Of a DNA stretch of 13,583 nucleotides, positions 13,484 through 13,583 are shown piece after piece. The position numbers and the translations under genes were made by a program. This stretch comes from Verrucomicrobiota bacterium (GTDB lineage: Bacteria > Chlamydiota > Chlamydiia > Chlamydiales > Rhabdochlamydiaceae): NCBI GenBank assembly GCA_903970455.1, contig CAJCIW010000108.1, positions 1 through 13,583 on the forward strand, read 5' to 3'. The notes below the pieces were generated by a model. That model was not told the DNA's origin and ran no database searches. It was given only the letters and a program-made list of their open reading frames with translations. Position 1 is the stretch's first letter. Each line of letters begins with the position of its first letter.

Positions 13484-13583
13484 ATGTCTTCTACGGCGGG
13501 TTTTGGTAGACTTCGAGCGTTCCTTTGGCCGATCTATAGCCATGAGCTGAAAAAGTTCATTCCTCTCCTTCTGATCTTCTTTC
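13484..13583 (+). CDS. ATP/ADP translocase (NTT family nucleotide transporter), 5' end only
   Basis: The gene runs off the right edge after 33 full codons. The N-terminus includes FGRLRAFLWPI, then YSHELKKFIPLLLIFF, the recognisable opening of chlamydial and rickettsial NTT carriers, where a short cytoplasmic segment with a 'LRSFLWPIH..ELKKfLP' pattern leads into the first membrane helix. Members exchange host ATP for ADP or import other nucleotides and NAD across the inner membrane; environmental chlamydiae have several, and the visible part cannot tell which this is. AAGG at 13474-13477 is six bases before the ATG. The gene has its own strong promoter and stands next to pgk. Confidence 0.85.
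   Translation, partial: MSSTAGFGRLRAFLWPIYSHELKKFIPLLLIFF

Noticed and set aside
1..13583. CRISPR array, tRNA or rRNA genes
   Set aside because: No regularly spaced direct repeats were seen, and no gap has a cloverleaf with the usual GTTCRA-type T-arm.

Overview
The window looks like chromosomal DNA from a member of the Chlamydiae, most likely a non-Chlamydiaceae ('environmental') lineage such as Waddlia, Criblamydia or Parachlamydia relatives. The strongest pointers are the start of an NTT-type ATP/ADP translocase at the right edge, a gene for the chlamydial conserved protein family DUF2709, and the cluster DUF2709-tsaE-engB-dnaQ, which resembles an arrangement I recall from Chlamydia. The genus call is inference; no phylogeny was run.

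Layout. 1-130: tail of an IS200/IS605-type TnpA transposase and its right-end hairpin. 156-1262 (-): a stand-alone DdlA-type D-Ala-D-Ala ligase. 1330-2394 (+): an unassigned ATP-grasp protein with its own good promoter. 2381-2546: a near-perfect 166-bp palindrome. 2607-4004 (+): murA, which keeps the catalytic cysteine that Chlamydia trachomatis has lost. 4074-5045 (+): epmB-like radical-SAM aminomutase, then 10 nt on, 5056-6087 (+): a glycosyltransferase-like protein with a hydrophobic N-terminus. 6088-6252: a second, imperfect palindrome (165 bp), followed by a solo copy of the end motif of the first palindrome. 8063-9169 (-) and 6292-8055 (-): leucine-dehydrogenase-like gene followed by argS. 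9332-11877 (+): a tight four-gene operon (DUF2709, tsaE, engB, dnaQ-like exonuclease). 11881-12044: a third palindrome (164 bp) filling the gap before pgk (12057-13256, +). 13484-end: the 5' end of the nucleotide transporter gene behind a strong promoter and a structured leader.

How the genes fit together. ddlA and murA both serve the cytoplasmic steps of peptidoglycan precursor synthesis, and the ATP-grasp gene lies between them. The tsaE/engB operon serves tRNA modification (t6A) and ribosome assembly, argS tRNA charging, and epmB (by family) modification of elongation factor P, so translation is a recurrent theme. pgk next to ntt places glycolytic ATP production beside the gene for importing host ATP.

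The most unusual content is non-coding: three palindromes of almost the same length (164-166 bp), each within a few bases of a gene's stop codon, with different ends, and without terminator polarity. A second point of note is a run of nine G in the coding strand of the dehydrogenase, inside its catalytic glycine loop. I found no new defence or multi-gene system; most of the window is housekeeping genes. No intergenic stretch exceeds 300 bases.
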